From assembly GCA_003648575.1 (NCBI GenBank), contig QMPN01000173.1, positions 1 through 6,343 on the forward strand: DNA of 6,343 nt, given 5' to 3'. The translations under genes and the position numbers were made by a program. Below are positions 1 through 6,343 of the stretch, piece after piece. Position 1 is the stretch's first letter. Each line of letters starts with the position of its first letter. This DNA comes from Bacteroidota bacterium. GTDB lineage: Bacteria > Bacteroidota > Bacteroidia > Bacteroidales > B18-G4. The notes beneath the pieces are model-generated. The model saw nothing but the letters and a program-made list of their open reading frames with translations, was not told the DNA's origin and did no database searches.

Positions 1-1632
1 ACCGACTATATTGCCAGTGGAAAAATAGGAGGCTGGTGGATGCCCAACGATCCCCCGAGAAACAAGAAAATGCCGGTATGCAAGGTGGCATGGCGCGGGG
101 AGAATAAGGTCTTTCACAATGTGGGAGTATTCGTTTACGGCTTAAATAATCCCCATCCTGAGAAAGTAATAAAATCCATTGATTTTGAAGGAGTTAGAAA
201 CAGTACTAAGTGGTTTGTCCTAGGTGTTACTTTGAGCGATGCACCTGTGTTCTTTGATCCGGGTGCGGTATCTTACGGTATACCTGATAATTGGGGCGCT
301 GCAGCAGTAGTTTATGCCCTGGTAGAGGGACTGGCAGGAGTAAAGGATGCCGGAGTCGCTTTTGACAAGGCACTTTTGTCTCCAAGATGGTCGGCAGCTG
401 GAGTGAATGAAGTAAATACAACCATCAAATATGAAGCATCGGGTGGGTATGTAAGCTATGATTACAAGTTTGATCCTGAGAAACAGGTGCTTGAGATGCA
501 ATTTACCGGGACAGCGGATGAGACAAAGACAGAGATATTGCTTCCCTCGACCCTGCAGGTCACTTCTGTCACTATGGATGGAGAGGAAGCAAACTATACC
601 ATAAAGCAGGTCGGGGAGTCTGCCTATGTTTGCCTGGATGTGAACGGCCCTGCTGCACACTATTTGAAGATTCAATTTGAATCCGGAACCCAGGCATCTG
701 AATCACTGTTGAAGACCGAAAATATCAGGATTCGGGATCCGTTTATCTATGCCGATCAAACGAATAAAACCTATTATATGTACGCGCAGTCAGCCAATCG
801 TGCTGACAGCGATTTTACTGGTGTGGAAGTTTATACCAGTCAGGATCTGATGAACTGGACACCACCCCGCCCCGTGCTTACATTACCTGATAATGCGGGT
901 ATCAAAGCAGTTTGGGCACCTGAAATGCATCAATACAATGGCAAGTTCTATCTTTTTGTTACGCTGACGGACAAGGAGACCCTGGATGAAAATAAGCCTG
1001 TTGAGGAGGATAGCTGGCCTGGCATGCATATCCGTGGCACCCATATCTTCTATGCCGATAGTCCGCTGGGCCCTTTTCAACCATTCAAAGAAACATCACA
1101 TACACCTGAAAACTGGATGGCATTGGATGGCACTCTTTTCGTCGAGGAAGGCAATCCCTACATGGTATTCTGTCACGAATGGGTACAAATCATCGATGGT
1201 ACTATGGACTACATTCAGTTAAGTGATGATCTTTCCGGCACCATCGGTGAACCACAGCTTATGTTCAAGGCCTCCGGTGCCCCGGGTGCACGGCAATCCC
1301 CGGACCTTGGTAAAGTGACAGATGGTTGCTTCTTATACAGGAGCCAGCAGAGCGACCGGTTATTTATGATATGGTCCTCCATACTTCCCGAAAAAGGGTA
1401 TTGCGTTCTTCTAAGCCATTCCGAATCGGGCAAAATCAACGGCCCGTGGAAGGAACAGAAGATCATTTATGAAAAAAACGGCGGGCACGGGATGATTTTC
1501 AGCTCATTTGACGGTCAATTACTGATGACACTTCATCAACCAAACAACAGTCCGGGTGAACGCTTACATCTCTTTCAAATTATAGATAGTGGGGAAACGA
1601 TGGATATCATAAAAGAAGTAGACCTGAAATAA
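1..1632 (+). CDS. Multidomain glycoside hydrolase with C-terminal GH43-type propeller, 5'-truncated
   Basis: The reading frame is open from base 1, so the gene begins upstream; the first in-window ATG (base 40) is taken as internal. Residue numbers below count from that Met. Residues about 1-75 look like a beta-rich galactose-binding-like module (NPHPEK, then KSIDFEG). Residues 82-120 resemble the last helices of an alpha/alpha-barrel glycosidase (WGAAAVVYALVEGLAG, then SPRW), and 125-215 a small beta-sandwich cap. Residues about 225-530 match GH43: RDPFIY with the expected base Asp233, WAPEMH at 292-297, and LDGTLF with the expected pKa-modulating Asp363. The usual general-acid Glu appears to be replaced by Asp428 in VTDGCFLYR; GGHGMIF follows at 481-487. 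GH43 enzymes typically act on arabinose, xylose or galactose linkages; the specificity here is not readable. The stop lies 22 bases before the first sulfatase, consistent with one operon. The GH43 assignment is firm; the upstream domain family is tentative. Confidence 0.85.
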   Translation, partial: TDYIASGKIGGWWMPNDPPRNKKMPVCKVAWRGENKVFHNVGVFVYGLNNPHPEKVIKSIDFEGVRNSTKWFVLGVTLSDAPVFFDPGAVSYGIPDNWGAAAVVYALVEGLAGVKDAGVAFDKALLSPRWSAAGVNEVNTTIKYEASGGYVSYDYKFDPEKQVLEMQFTGTADETKTEILLPSTLQVTSVTMDGEEANYTIKQVGESAYVCLDVNGPAAHYLKIQFESGTQASESLLKTENIRIRDPFIYADQTNKTYYMYAQSANRADSDFTGVEVYTSQDLMNWTPPRPVLTLPDNAGIKAVWAPEMHQYNGKFYLFVTLTDKETLDENKPVEEDSWPGMHIRGTHIFYADSPLGPFQPFKETSHTPENWMALDGTLFVEEGNPYMVFCHEWVQIIDGTMDYIQLSDDLSGTIGEPQLMFKASGAPGARQSPDLGKVTDGCFLYRSQQSDRLFMIWSSILPEKGYCVLLSHSESGKINGPWKEQKIIYEKNGGHGMIFSSFDGQLLMTLHQPNNSPGERLHLFQIIDSGETMDIIKEVDLK

Positions 1633-1654
1633 ACACAGCCAGATAACGAGAACA

Positions 1655-3052
1655 ATGCGAGCTATTCTGAAACTGATATTTGTAGTCATGTTGGCAGCGC
1701 TCATGCCACAGTTTGTCCGGGCAGGTGATGGCAATCACCGGCCCAACATCATCATTGTATTTATTGATGATATGGGTTGGGCAGACCTGTCATGTTTTGG
1801 CAACAAAGATGCAAGTACACCAAATATCGACCGGATGGCGGCCGAAGGCATTGCGTTTGAGCAATTTTACGTTAACTCACCCATCTGTTCTCCATCTCGT
1901 GTTGCGATCTCAACCGGACAGTATCCACAGCGTTGGGGGATCACTTCATACCTGAACAATTATGAAATCAATGAGCAACGCGGTATGGCAAACTGGCTTG
2001 ATCCAAAAGCGCCAATGCTCGCTCGCAGTCTGAAGGAAGCCGGTTACGCGACAGGACACTTTGGCAAGTGGCATATGGGTGGGCAAAGAGACGTGACTGA
2101 GGCGCCGCCGATCACGGATTACGGTTTCGACGAGTCCCTGACCAACTTCGAAGGGATGGGCCCGAAACTTCTGCCGCTTACTATGCAGCCTGGATGGGAG
2201 GAGCCTGGCAGGATATGGGCCGATGCTGAAATTCTCGGCGGACCGGTCACGTGGATGCAACGCTCAACCATTACCGGCGGATTTGTGGATGCTGCCATGG
2301 TATTTATCAAGAAGGCGGAGGCCGAGAAAAAGCCCTTCTATATCAACGTTTGGCCCGACGATGTGCACTCTCCTTTCTTTCCCCCGGTAGAGAAATGGGG
2401 AGAAAACAAACGAGAATTGTACCTGGCTGTGCTGGAGGAGATGGATCGGCAGTTGGCCTCCCTTTTCGATTACGTGCGGGAAAATAAGGATCTGCGTGAC
2501 AACACCCTGATCCTGATCTGCTCCGACAACGGACACGAACCTGGTGCAGGAGAGGCAGGGATTCTAAAAGGGTGCAAAACAAATCTGTTTGAAGGTGGTA
2601 TACGATCATCACTGATTACCTGGGGTCCTGGCCTGATTAAAAGGAAAGCAGTGGGTACCAGGAACAAAACATCGGTATTTGCAGCCATCGACTTTTTGCC
2701 ATCCCTACTTAAACTGACCGGTGCAAAATCACCTGCTTATGTCTCATACGACGGAGAGGAGATACTCAACACGCTACTTGGCAAGTCTGAAACATCCCGT
2801 AAGGCCCCCATCTTTTTCAGCCGTCCCCCGGATCGTAAGGATTTCTATGGTTTCAAAAGCCTGCCCGATCTCGCTATACGGCATGGTCAATGGAAACTAC
2901 TTTGTGATTATGATGGTAGCGAGCGGCAACTCTACGACATAATCGCGGATCCCGGCGAATCAAGGAATCTTGCAGAGGAATATCCTGAGATCACCAGAGA
3001 GCTTTCCAAGAAGGTCACAAGCTGGTATCAATCAATGCAATCAAACCCATGA
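1655..3052 (+). CDS. Secreted S1-family (formylglycine-dependent) sulfatase, CSPSR type
   Basis: A 465-residue sulfatase of the alkaline-phosphatase fold that should hydrolyse sulfate esters on a carbohydrate. A signal peptide is visible (residues 1-23, hydrophobic core FVVMLAALM, probable cut after VRA). Calcium ligands Asp38-Asp39 sit in FIDDMG. Cys78 of CSPSR is the residue converted to formylglycine, with Arg82 beside it. Lys138 and His140 lie in GKWHMG, His238 in DDVHSP, Asp291-Asn292 in SDNG, and Lys308 precedes FEGGIR. The C-terminal subdomain shows the usual IRHGQWKLL and LYDIIADPGE strings. All core catalytic residues are present, so it is predicted to be active. Activation needs a sulfatase-maturating enzyme, which is not in this window. 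Length is normal for the family. The start follows the GH43 stop by 22 bases without a clear Shine-Dalgarno motif. Subfamily and target sulfate position cannot be told from sequence reading alone. Confidence 0.95.
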   Translation: MRAILKLIFVVMLAALMPQFVRAGDGNHRPNIIIVFIDDMGWADLSCFGNKDASTPNIDRMAAEGIAFEQFYVNSPICSPSRVAISTGQYPQRWGITSYLNNYEINEQRGMANWLDPKAPMLARSLKEAGYATGHFGKWHMGGQRDVTEAPPITDYGFDESLTNFEGMGPKLLPLTMQPGWEEPGRIWADAEILGGPVTWMQRSTITGGFVDAAMVFIKKAEAEKKPFYINVWPDDVHSPFFPPVEKWGENKRELYLAVLEEMDRQLASLFDYVRENKDLRDNTLILICSDNGHEPGAGEAGILKGCKTNLFEGGIRSSLITWGPGLIKRKAVGTRNKTSVFAAIDFLPSLLKLTGAKSPAYVSYDGEEILNTLLGKSETSRKAPIFFSRPPDRKDFYGFKSLPDLAIRHGQWKLLCDYDGSERQLYDIIADPGESRNLAEEYPEITRELSKKVTSWYQSMQSNP

Positions 3053-3069
3053 CACACATAGTAACATGA
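3049..3069 (+). other. Possible six-codon relay ORF linking the two sulfatase genes
   Basis: An ATG at 3049-3051 overlaps the TGA of the first sulfatase (3050-3052) as ATGA. It opens a frame reading MTHIVT that ends at TGA 3067-3069. That TGA in turn overlaps the ATG of the second sulfatase (3066-3068), again as ATGA. The arrangement could let terminating ribosomes restart and couple translation of the two enzymes. It may equally be chance, since the peptide has no recognisable function. Confidence 0.25.
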
Positions 3070-4691
3070 CTTACAGCAATCATTTTAGAGTCGCCGGTCT
3101 TCTTACCTGCCTGGCGCTCACTCAAATTGGAAATATTTTTGCAGCACCCACAGAGCCAAATACTGAAAAACCCAACATCCTGCTGATCATGGCAGATGAT
3201 ATGGGTTATTCTGATATTGGCTGCTATGGTGGAGAGATCAATACCCCAAACATAGACCGGCTTGCAGAAGAGGGATTGCGATTTTCGCAGTTTTACAATA
3301 ATGCGATATGCTGTCCTACCCGGGCATCACTGCTAACCGGCGTGTATTCACATCAGGCCGGTATGGGAAATATGGTTATGCATGAGGTGGGTGGTGGAAA
3401 ACCCGGTCCATATCAGGGCTACCTGAACGATAAAAGTGTAACCATTGCGGAAGTTTTACAGAATGCAGGCTACAGTACTTATATGTCGGGTAAATGGCAT
3501 GTGGGTGAATTCAGGCCGAATTGGCCGACGGATCGTGGATTTGATCACTCTTTCAGTTTGATTAGCGGTGCGGCCAATTATTTTGATATTACCAGGGGAA
3601 AGCGGGCTGATGCTGTCAGAATCATGGAAAAAGATGGTCTGGTTTACAATCCTCCGAAAGAGGGATTTTATATGACTACAGCAATTACAGATCATGCAGT
3701 CACCATGTTGGATGCTGCGGGAGATGAAGATGAGCCTTTTTTTATGTATGTAACATATACTGCTCCACATTGGCCTCTGCATGCCCTTCCTGAAGATGTA
3801 GAAAAGTATCGTGGCAAATATATGGTGGGATGGGATGAAATTCGTAAGAACCGCTATGAGCGTCAAATTGAAATGGGATTATTTGATGAGGAGAGTTGCC
3901 CTTTAACTCCGCGGGATAAAGATGCTCCAGCCTGGGAGGATGTTGAAAATAAGGAGGCAATGGATCTTAAGATGGCTGTTTATGCAGCCCAGATTGACAG
4001 AATGGATCAAGGAATCGGAAAAATTCTGGATAAGCTTAAGCAAATAGGTCAGAAAGAGAATACATTGGTTATTTTTCTGGCTGATAATGGTGCCAGCGCT
4101 CAAGGCGGTCCATATGGGCGTAACTGGAGAGAGGATGATCTTCCTCCCGGGGGTGTGGATTCATATCAGAGTTATGGTTTCTCATGGGCCAATGCCAGCA
4201 ATACTCCCTTCCGTTATTATAAAATATGGATGCATGAAGGCGGTATTGCAACTCCTTTTATTGCATCCTGGCCTGCTCAGATTAAGCAGCATGGGGAGTT
4301 TACAGGACACCAGGGACATATTATGGATATAATGGCTACTTGTTGTGATGTGGCGGGCGTTGATTATCCGGATATGTATAATGATAAGCCTGTTACAGCA
4401 CTTGAGGGAAAGAGTCTGCTGCCTGTTTTAAAAGGAGAGACAGCAGATATTCATAAAGAGCTGTTTTGGTATCGCGAAGGTCACAAGGCTGTTCGTCAGG
4501 GCAAGTGGAAGCTGGTTGCACTTAGCGGTGAAGCGTGGGAGCTCTACGACCTGGATTTGGATCGGACAGAATTGAATGATTTAGCCACTATCCATCCTGA
4601 AAAAGTAGAGGAACTGAACAAATTGCATGCTCAGTGGGCAGAAAAATGTGGCGTATATGATTTTGAAGAGGGTCAGGACTTAGGATGGTAA
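3066..4691 (+). CDS. Secreted S1-family arylsulfatase-type sulfatase, CCPTR type
   Basis: A 541-residue sulfatase of the large arylsulfatase type, resembling the group often classed as S1_4. The frame is open further upstream to an ATG at 2970, but that lies inside the previous gene and its extra 32 residues are charged. The Met at 3066 directly begins a signal peptide (core VAGLLTCLAL, probable cut near FAA at residues 25-27), so it is preferred. Calcium ligands are Asp44-Asp45 (ADDMG) and Asp340-Asn341 (LADNG). Cys82 in CCPTR is the formylglycine site, followed by ASLLTG. Lys143 and His145 are in GKWHVG, His235 in APHWPLH, and Lys386 precedes MHEGGIATPF. An insertion at about residues 250-295 and the Gly/Pro-rich loop at 343-365 (GASAQGG onward) may shape the substrate pocket. 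The C-terminus has AVRQGKWKLV and LYDLDLDRTELNDLA. The catalytic set is complete, so activity is expected. The gene starts 13 bases after the first sulfatase; the two proteins differ in length and motif, so they are not a recent duplication. Confidence 0.95.
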   Translation: MTYSNHFRVAGLLTCLALTQIGNIFAAPTEPNTEKPNILLIMADDMGYSDIGCYGGEINTPNIDRLAEEGLRFSQFYNNAICCPTRASLLTGVYSHQAGMGNMVMHEVGGGKPGPYQGYLNDKSVTIAEVLQNAGYSTYMSGKWHVGEFRPNWPTDRGFDHSFSLISGAANYFDITRGKRADAVRIMEKDGLVYNPPKEGFYMTTAITDHAVTMLDAAGDEDEPFFMYVTYTAPHWPLHALPEDVEKYRGKYMVGWDEIRKNRYERQIEMGLFDEESCPLTPRDKDAPAWEDVENKEAMDLKMAVYAAQIDRMDQGIGKILDKLKQIGQKENTLVIFLADNGASAQGGPYGRNWREDDLPPGGVDSYQSYGFSWANASNTPFRYYKIWMHEGGIATPFIASWPAQIKQHGEFTGHQGHIMDIMATCCDVAGVDYPDMYNDKPVTALEGKSLLPVLKGETADIHKELFWYREGHKAVRQGKWKLVALSGEAWELYDLDLDRTELNDLATIHPEKVEELNKLHAQWAEKCGVYDFEEGQDLGW

Positions 4692-4725
4692 ATCGTATTA
4701 ACAATCGAAAGTAATCCAAACAGCT

Positions 4726-5577
4726 ATGAATATTACACGCAGAACATTTATAAACAGAACTTCAATGGCCACTACCTGTATGGCCCTGAGCCCCTCTTTG
4801 ATCTCCGCAGGAGGTGTCTCATCGCGCCTGGGACAAATTGGAATTATACTGGGAACGGTTAAAGATGATATGAAAAAGGATTACAGGACCACCCTTCTGA
4901 AATTAAAAGAGATCGGTTACAAATACGTTGAAGGAGGGGTGTATGGTGATTCCACAGAAGAATATAGGCAACTTCTGAAAGAAATAGGGCTTAAACCACT
5001 ATGCACGGGTTCGGGAATGTACCCACTTCAGGAGGATCCTGATAAATTTATCAGAGAGGCAGGAGCACTGGGTGTAGAGTACCTGGTGTGTTATTATCCA
5101 TGGGTGGTCGCATCAAGTAAAATAACTCATGAATTAAGTCTGGAGGCAGCTGATAACCTTAATAAAATCGGAAAACGGTGCAAAGAAGCTGGTTTGAAGT
5201 TTGCATGGCACAATCACAACTGGGAATTCACAGATCTTCCGGATGGGGACAAACCATTTGATATTATTATGAAAAATACGGATGCAGATTATGTATCTGT
5301 TCAAATGGATCTTTACTGGGTAGTTAAAGGCGGGTGTGATCCGGTTGATTATTTTAAGAAATACCCTGGACGTACGCCTCTTGTGCATGTAAAAGATATG
5401 GACAATACTCCCGAAAAGGCGATTGCCTGCGTTGGAAACGGCATCATTGATTTTAAGCGGATATTAAGCCATGCCGACACTGGAGGTATCAAACATTGCA
5501 TTATTGAACATGAAAAAAATACTGACGGGATCAGTTGTGCCGAGGTCGGTTACAACCATCTGAAAAGTATCATTTAA
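4726..5577 (+). CDS. Tat-exported sugar phosphate isomerase/epimerase-like TIM barrel
   Basis: A 283-residue protein of the xylose isomerase-like/AP endonuclease 2 TIM-barrel superfamily. The N-terminus TRRTFINRTSMA followed by a weakly hydrophobic stretch is a twin-arginine signal, implying export in a folded, metal-loaded state. The barrel begins near residue 36 (LGQIGI). Likely metal or active-site positions are Glu69 (VEGGVYG), the HNHNWEF segment at 162-168, Asp195 (QMDLYW), His221 and Asp224 (VHVKDMD), and Glu261 to Glu263 (IIEHE). The loop VGNGIIDF at 236-243 matches the family's usual GEGxIDF, but with Asn238 instead of Glu. Members of this family isomerise or epimerise sugars, and some relatives have been linked to oxidised (3-keto) sugar metabolism; which reaction applies is unknown. 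It starts 34 bases after the second sulfatase and 15 bases separate it from the GH2 gene, so it is probably co-transcribed and handles a sugar released by the locus. The family call is firm; the substrate is not. Confidence 0.85.
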   Translation: MNITRRTFINRTSMATTCMALSPSLISAGGVSSRLGQIGIILGTVKDDMKKDYRTTLLKLKEIGYKYVEGGVYGDSTEEYRQLLKEIGLKPLCTGSGMYPLQEDPDKFIREAGALGVEYLVCYYPWVVASSKITHELSLEAADNLNKIGKRCKEAGLKFAWHNHNWEFTDLPDGDKPFDIIMKNTDADYVSVQMDLYWVVKGGCDPVDYFKKYPGRTPLVHVKDMDNTPEKAIACVGNGIIDFKRILSHADTGGIKHCIIEHEKNTDGISCAEVGYNHLKSII

Positions 5578-5592
5578 ACAAAAAGTACTCCA

Positions 5593-6343
5593 ATGAAACG
5601 AATTCTCTTTTTATTAATCCTGATACCTGGTCTTCTAACAGCGTTTTCCCAACAGTTTCTTGAGCAAAGAAATAGTTTTCAACTTACCGAATGGAAATTT
5701 TACAAGGGGGATTACGCAGCTGCCCAAAAACCAAGAGTAGTGATTGATGGGAACTGGGAAGAGGTAAGCGTACCACATACCTGGAATGCAAAAGATATTT
5801 TGAATGAAGGCCAGAACAATTACTACCGTGGTGTTGGCTGGTATAGAACGAATTTGAATATAGAAGCTCCCGAAGGGGATAAGCGATATTTTATTCGCTT
5901 TGAAGGTGTTGGATTAACTGCAGAAGTTTTTGTGAATGGGAAATATATTGGTAATCATAAAGGGGCTTATTCGGCTTTTTGTTTTGATATAACTTCCTAT
6001 CTTAATTTATCGGGTGAAAATCTTGTAGCAGTACGAGCCGACAATTCCATACGTCATGATGTCGCTCCCAATGGGGTTACTTTGTATCCGGTGTTTGGAG
6101 GAATTTATCGCCCTGTTACAGTTTTTGAAACTTCCAATGTCTGTATTTCTCCTTTAGATTATAGCTCATCCGGAGTATATATCAAGCAAGATAATGTATC
6201 CAATCAATCAGCAGATATTAGCGTTGAAACTATAGTGGATTACAATCCTTTTATTCCTGCTATGAAAAACGATTTAAAACTTTTTAAACCTTATTTCCAA
6301 AAAGAAGAATCTAAAATAGTTGATTATTACGATAATAGTCCTG
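5593..6343 (+). CDS. Secreted GH2-family glycosidase (beta-galactosidase-like), 3'-truncated
   Basis: The frame is open from ATG 5593 through the last base without a stop, giving 250 residues of a protein that should continue well beyond the window. Residues 1-20 form a signal peptide (core ILFLLILIPGLL, probable cut near AFSQ). Residues about 30-180 match the GH2 N-terminal sugar-binding jelly roll: WEEVSVPHTWNAKD at 55-68, YYRGVGWYRT at 77-86, FEGVGLTAEVFVNG at 103-116, HKGAYSAFCFDIT at 122-134, NLVAVRADN at 143-151, and FGGIYRPVTV at 168-177. Residues from about 185 enter the immunoglobulin-like second domain. The catalytic TIM barrel with its two Glu residues lies outside the window, so activity and sugar specificity (galactosidase, glucuronidase, mannosidase) cannot be decided; the N-terminal pattern is closest to beta-galactosidase-annotated members. 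It follows the isomerase by 15 bases, consistent with the same transcript. The gene is visibly more AT-rich than the first sulfatase. Confidence 0.88.
   Translation, partial: MKRILFLLILIPGLLTAFSQQFLEQRNSFQLTEWKFYKGDYAAAQKPRVVIDGNWEEVSVPHTWNAKDILNEGQNNYYRGVGWYRTNLNIEAPEGDKRYFIRFEGVGLTAEVFVNGKYIGNHKGAYSAFCFDITSYLNLSGENLVAVRADNSIRHDVAPNGVTLYPVFGGIYRPVTVFETSNVCISPLDYSSSGVYIKQDNVSNQSADISVETIVDYNPFIPAMKNDLKLFKPYFQKEESKIVDYYDNSP

Noticed and set aside
27..42. AGGAGG followed seven bases later by ATG at 40, looking like a strong ribosome binding site and start
   Set aside because: The frame is open upstream to base 1, the residues before the Met (IGGWW) read as continuous protein, a start here would leave an exported-type enzyme without a signal peptide, and the other genes in the window do not use such a motif.
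220..675. 151-codon open frame on the minus strand
   Set aside because: It is antisense to the conserved multidomain glycosidase, has a Cys/Arg/Ser-rich composition without any recognisable domain, and has no start context of its own.
2970..3065. Upstream ATG extension of the second sulfatase
   Set aside because: It lies inside the first sulfatase coding region, adds charged residues with no family similarity, and would bury the signal peptide that begins at Met 3066.
3456..3866. 136-codon open frame on the minus strand inside the second sulfatase
   Set aside because: The plus strand carries conserved sulfatase motifs throughout this stretch, and the minus-strand translation shows no domain or motif.
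1655..4691. Possibility that the two sulfatases are phosphodiesterases or phosphonate hydrolases of the same superfamily
   Set aside because: Both keep the Cys-x-Pro-Ser/Thr-Arg motif, the GKWH motif and the Lys before the EGG loop in the spacing usual for sulfatases. A promiscuous side activity cannot be excluded, but the sulfatase call is preferred.
4692..4725. Promoter or terminator in the largest intergenic gap (34 bases)
   Set aside because: No stem-loop with a T-run and no convincing Bacteroidota -7/-33 element is visible, and the gap is too short for both; read-through in an operon is more likely.

Overview
The window looks like part of a carbohydrate-degradation locus from a member of the Bacteroidota. 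It holds five co-directional + strand genes, and all the gaps between them are short (13 to 34 bases). The taxonomic suggestion rests on four things: the gene mix (GH43, two sulfatases, a TIM-barrel isomerase/epimerase, GH2), short lipid-free signal peptides such as one ending in an AFSQ-type junction, no clear Shine-Dalgarno motif before the genuine starts, and tight operon-like packing. It is an inference. A member of another sulfatase-rich phylum is possible, and no SusC/SusD pair or regulator lies in the window to settle it.

Layout: (1) bases 1-1632, the 3' part of a large multidomain glycosidase whose C-terminal domain is a five-bladed-propeller GH43-type enzyme; its true start lies upstream of the window. 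(2) 1655-3052, a secreted formylglycine-dependent sulfatase with active-site motif CSPSR. (3) 3066-4691, a second secreted sulfatase of a clearly different subfamily, with motif CCPTR. (4) 4726-5577, a Tat-exported sugar phosphate isomerase/epimerase-like TIM barrel. (5) 5593 to the window end, the N-terminal 250 residues of a secreted GH2-family glycosidase (beta-galactosidase-like), cut by the 3' edge. No RNA gene, mobile element, CRISPR array, terminator or intergenic stretch over 34 bases is visible.

How they may work together (inference): every gene whose N-terminus is visible carries an export signal, so the set probably acts in the periplasm or at the cell surface. Two sulfatases with different pockets would remove sulfate esters at different positions. 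The GH43 fusion and the GH2 enzyme would then cleave the exposed arabinose/xylose/galactose-type or related linkages, and the TIM-barrel protein would process an uncommon sugar product. A sulfated, branched polysaccharide such as one from algae or from host mucus/glycosaminoglycans is a sensible substrate class, but the sequence does not identify which. Base composition drifts from GC-rich in the first sulfatase to AT-rich in the GH2 gene, hinting that the operon may have been assembled from parts of different origin.
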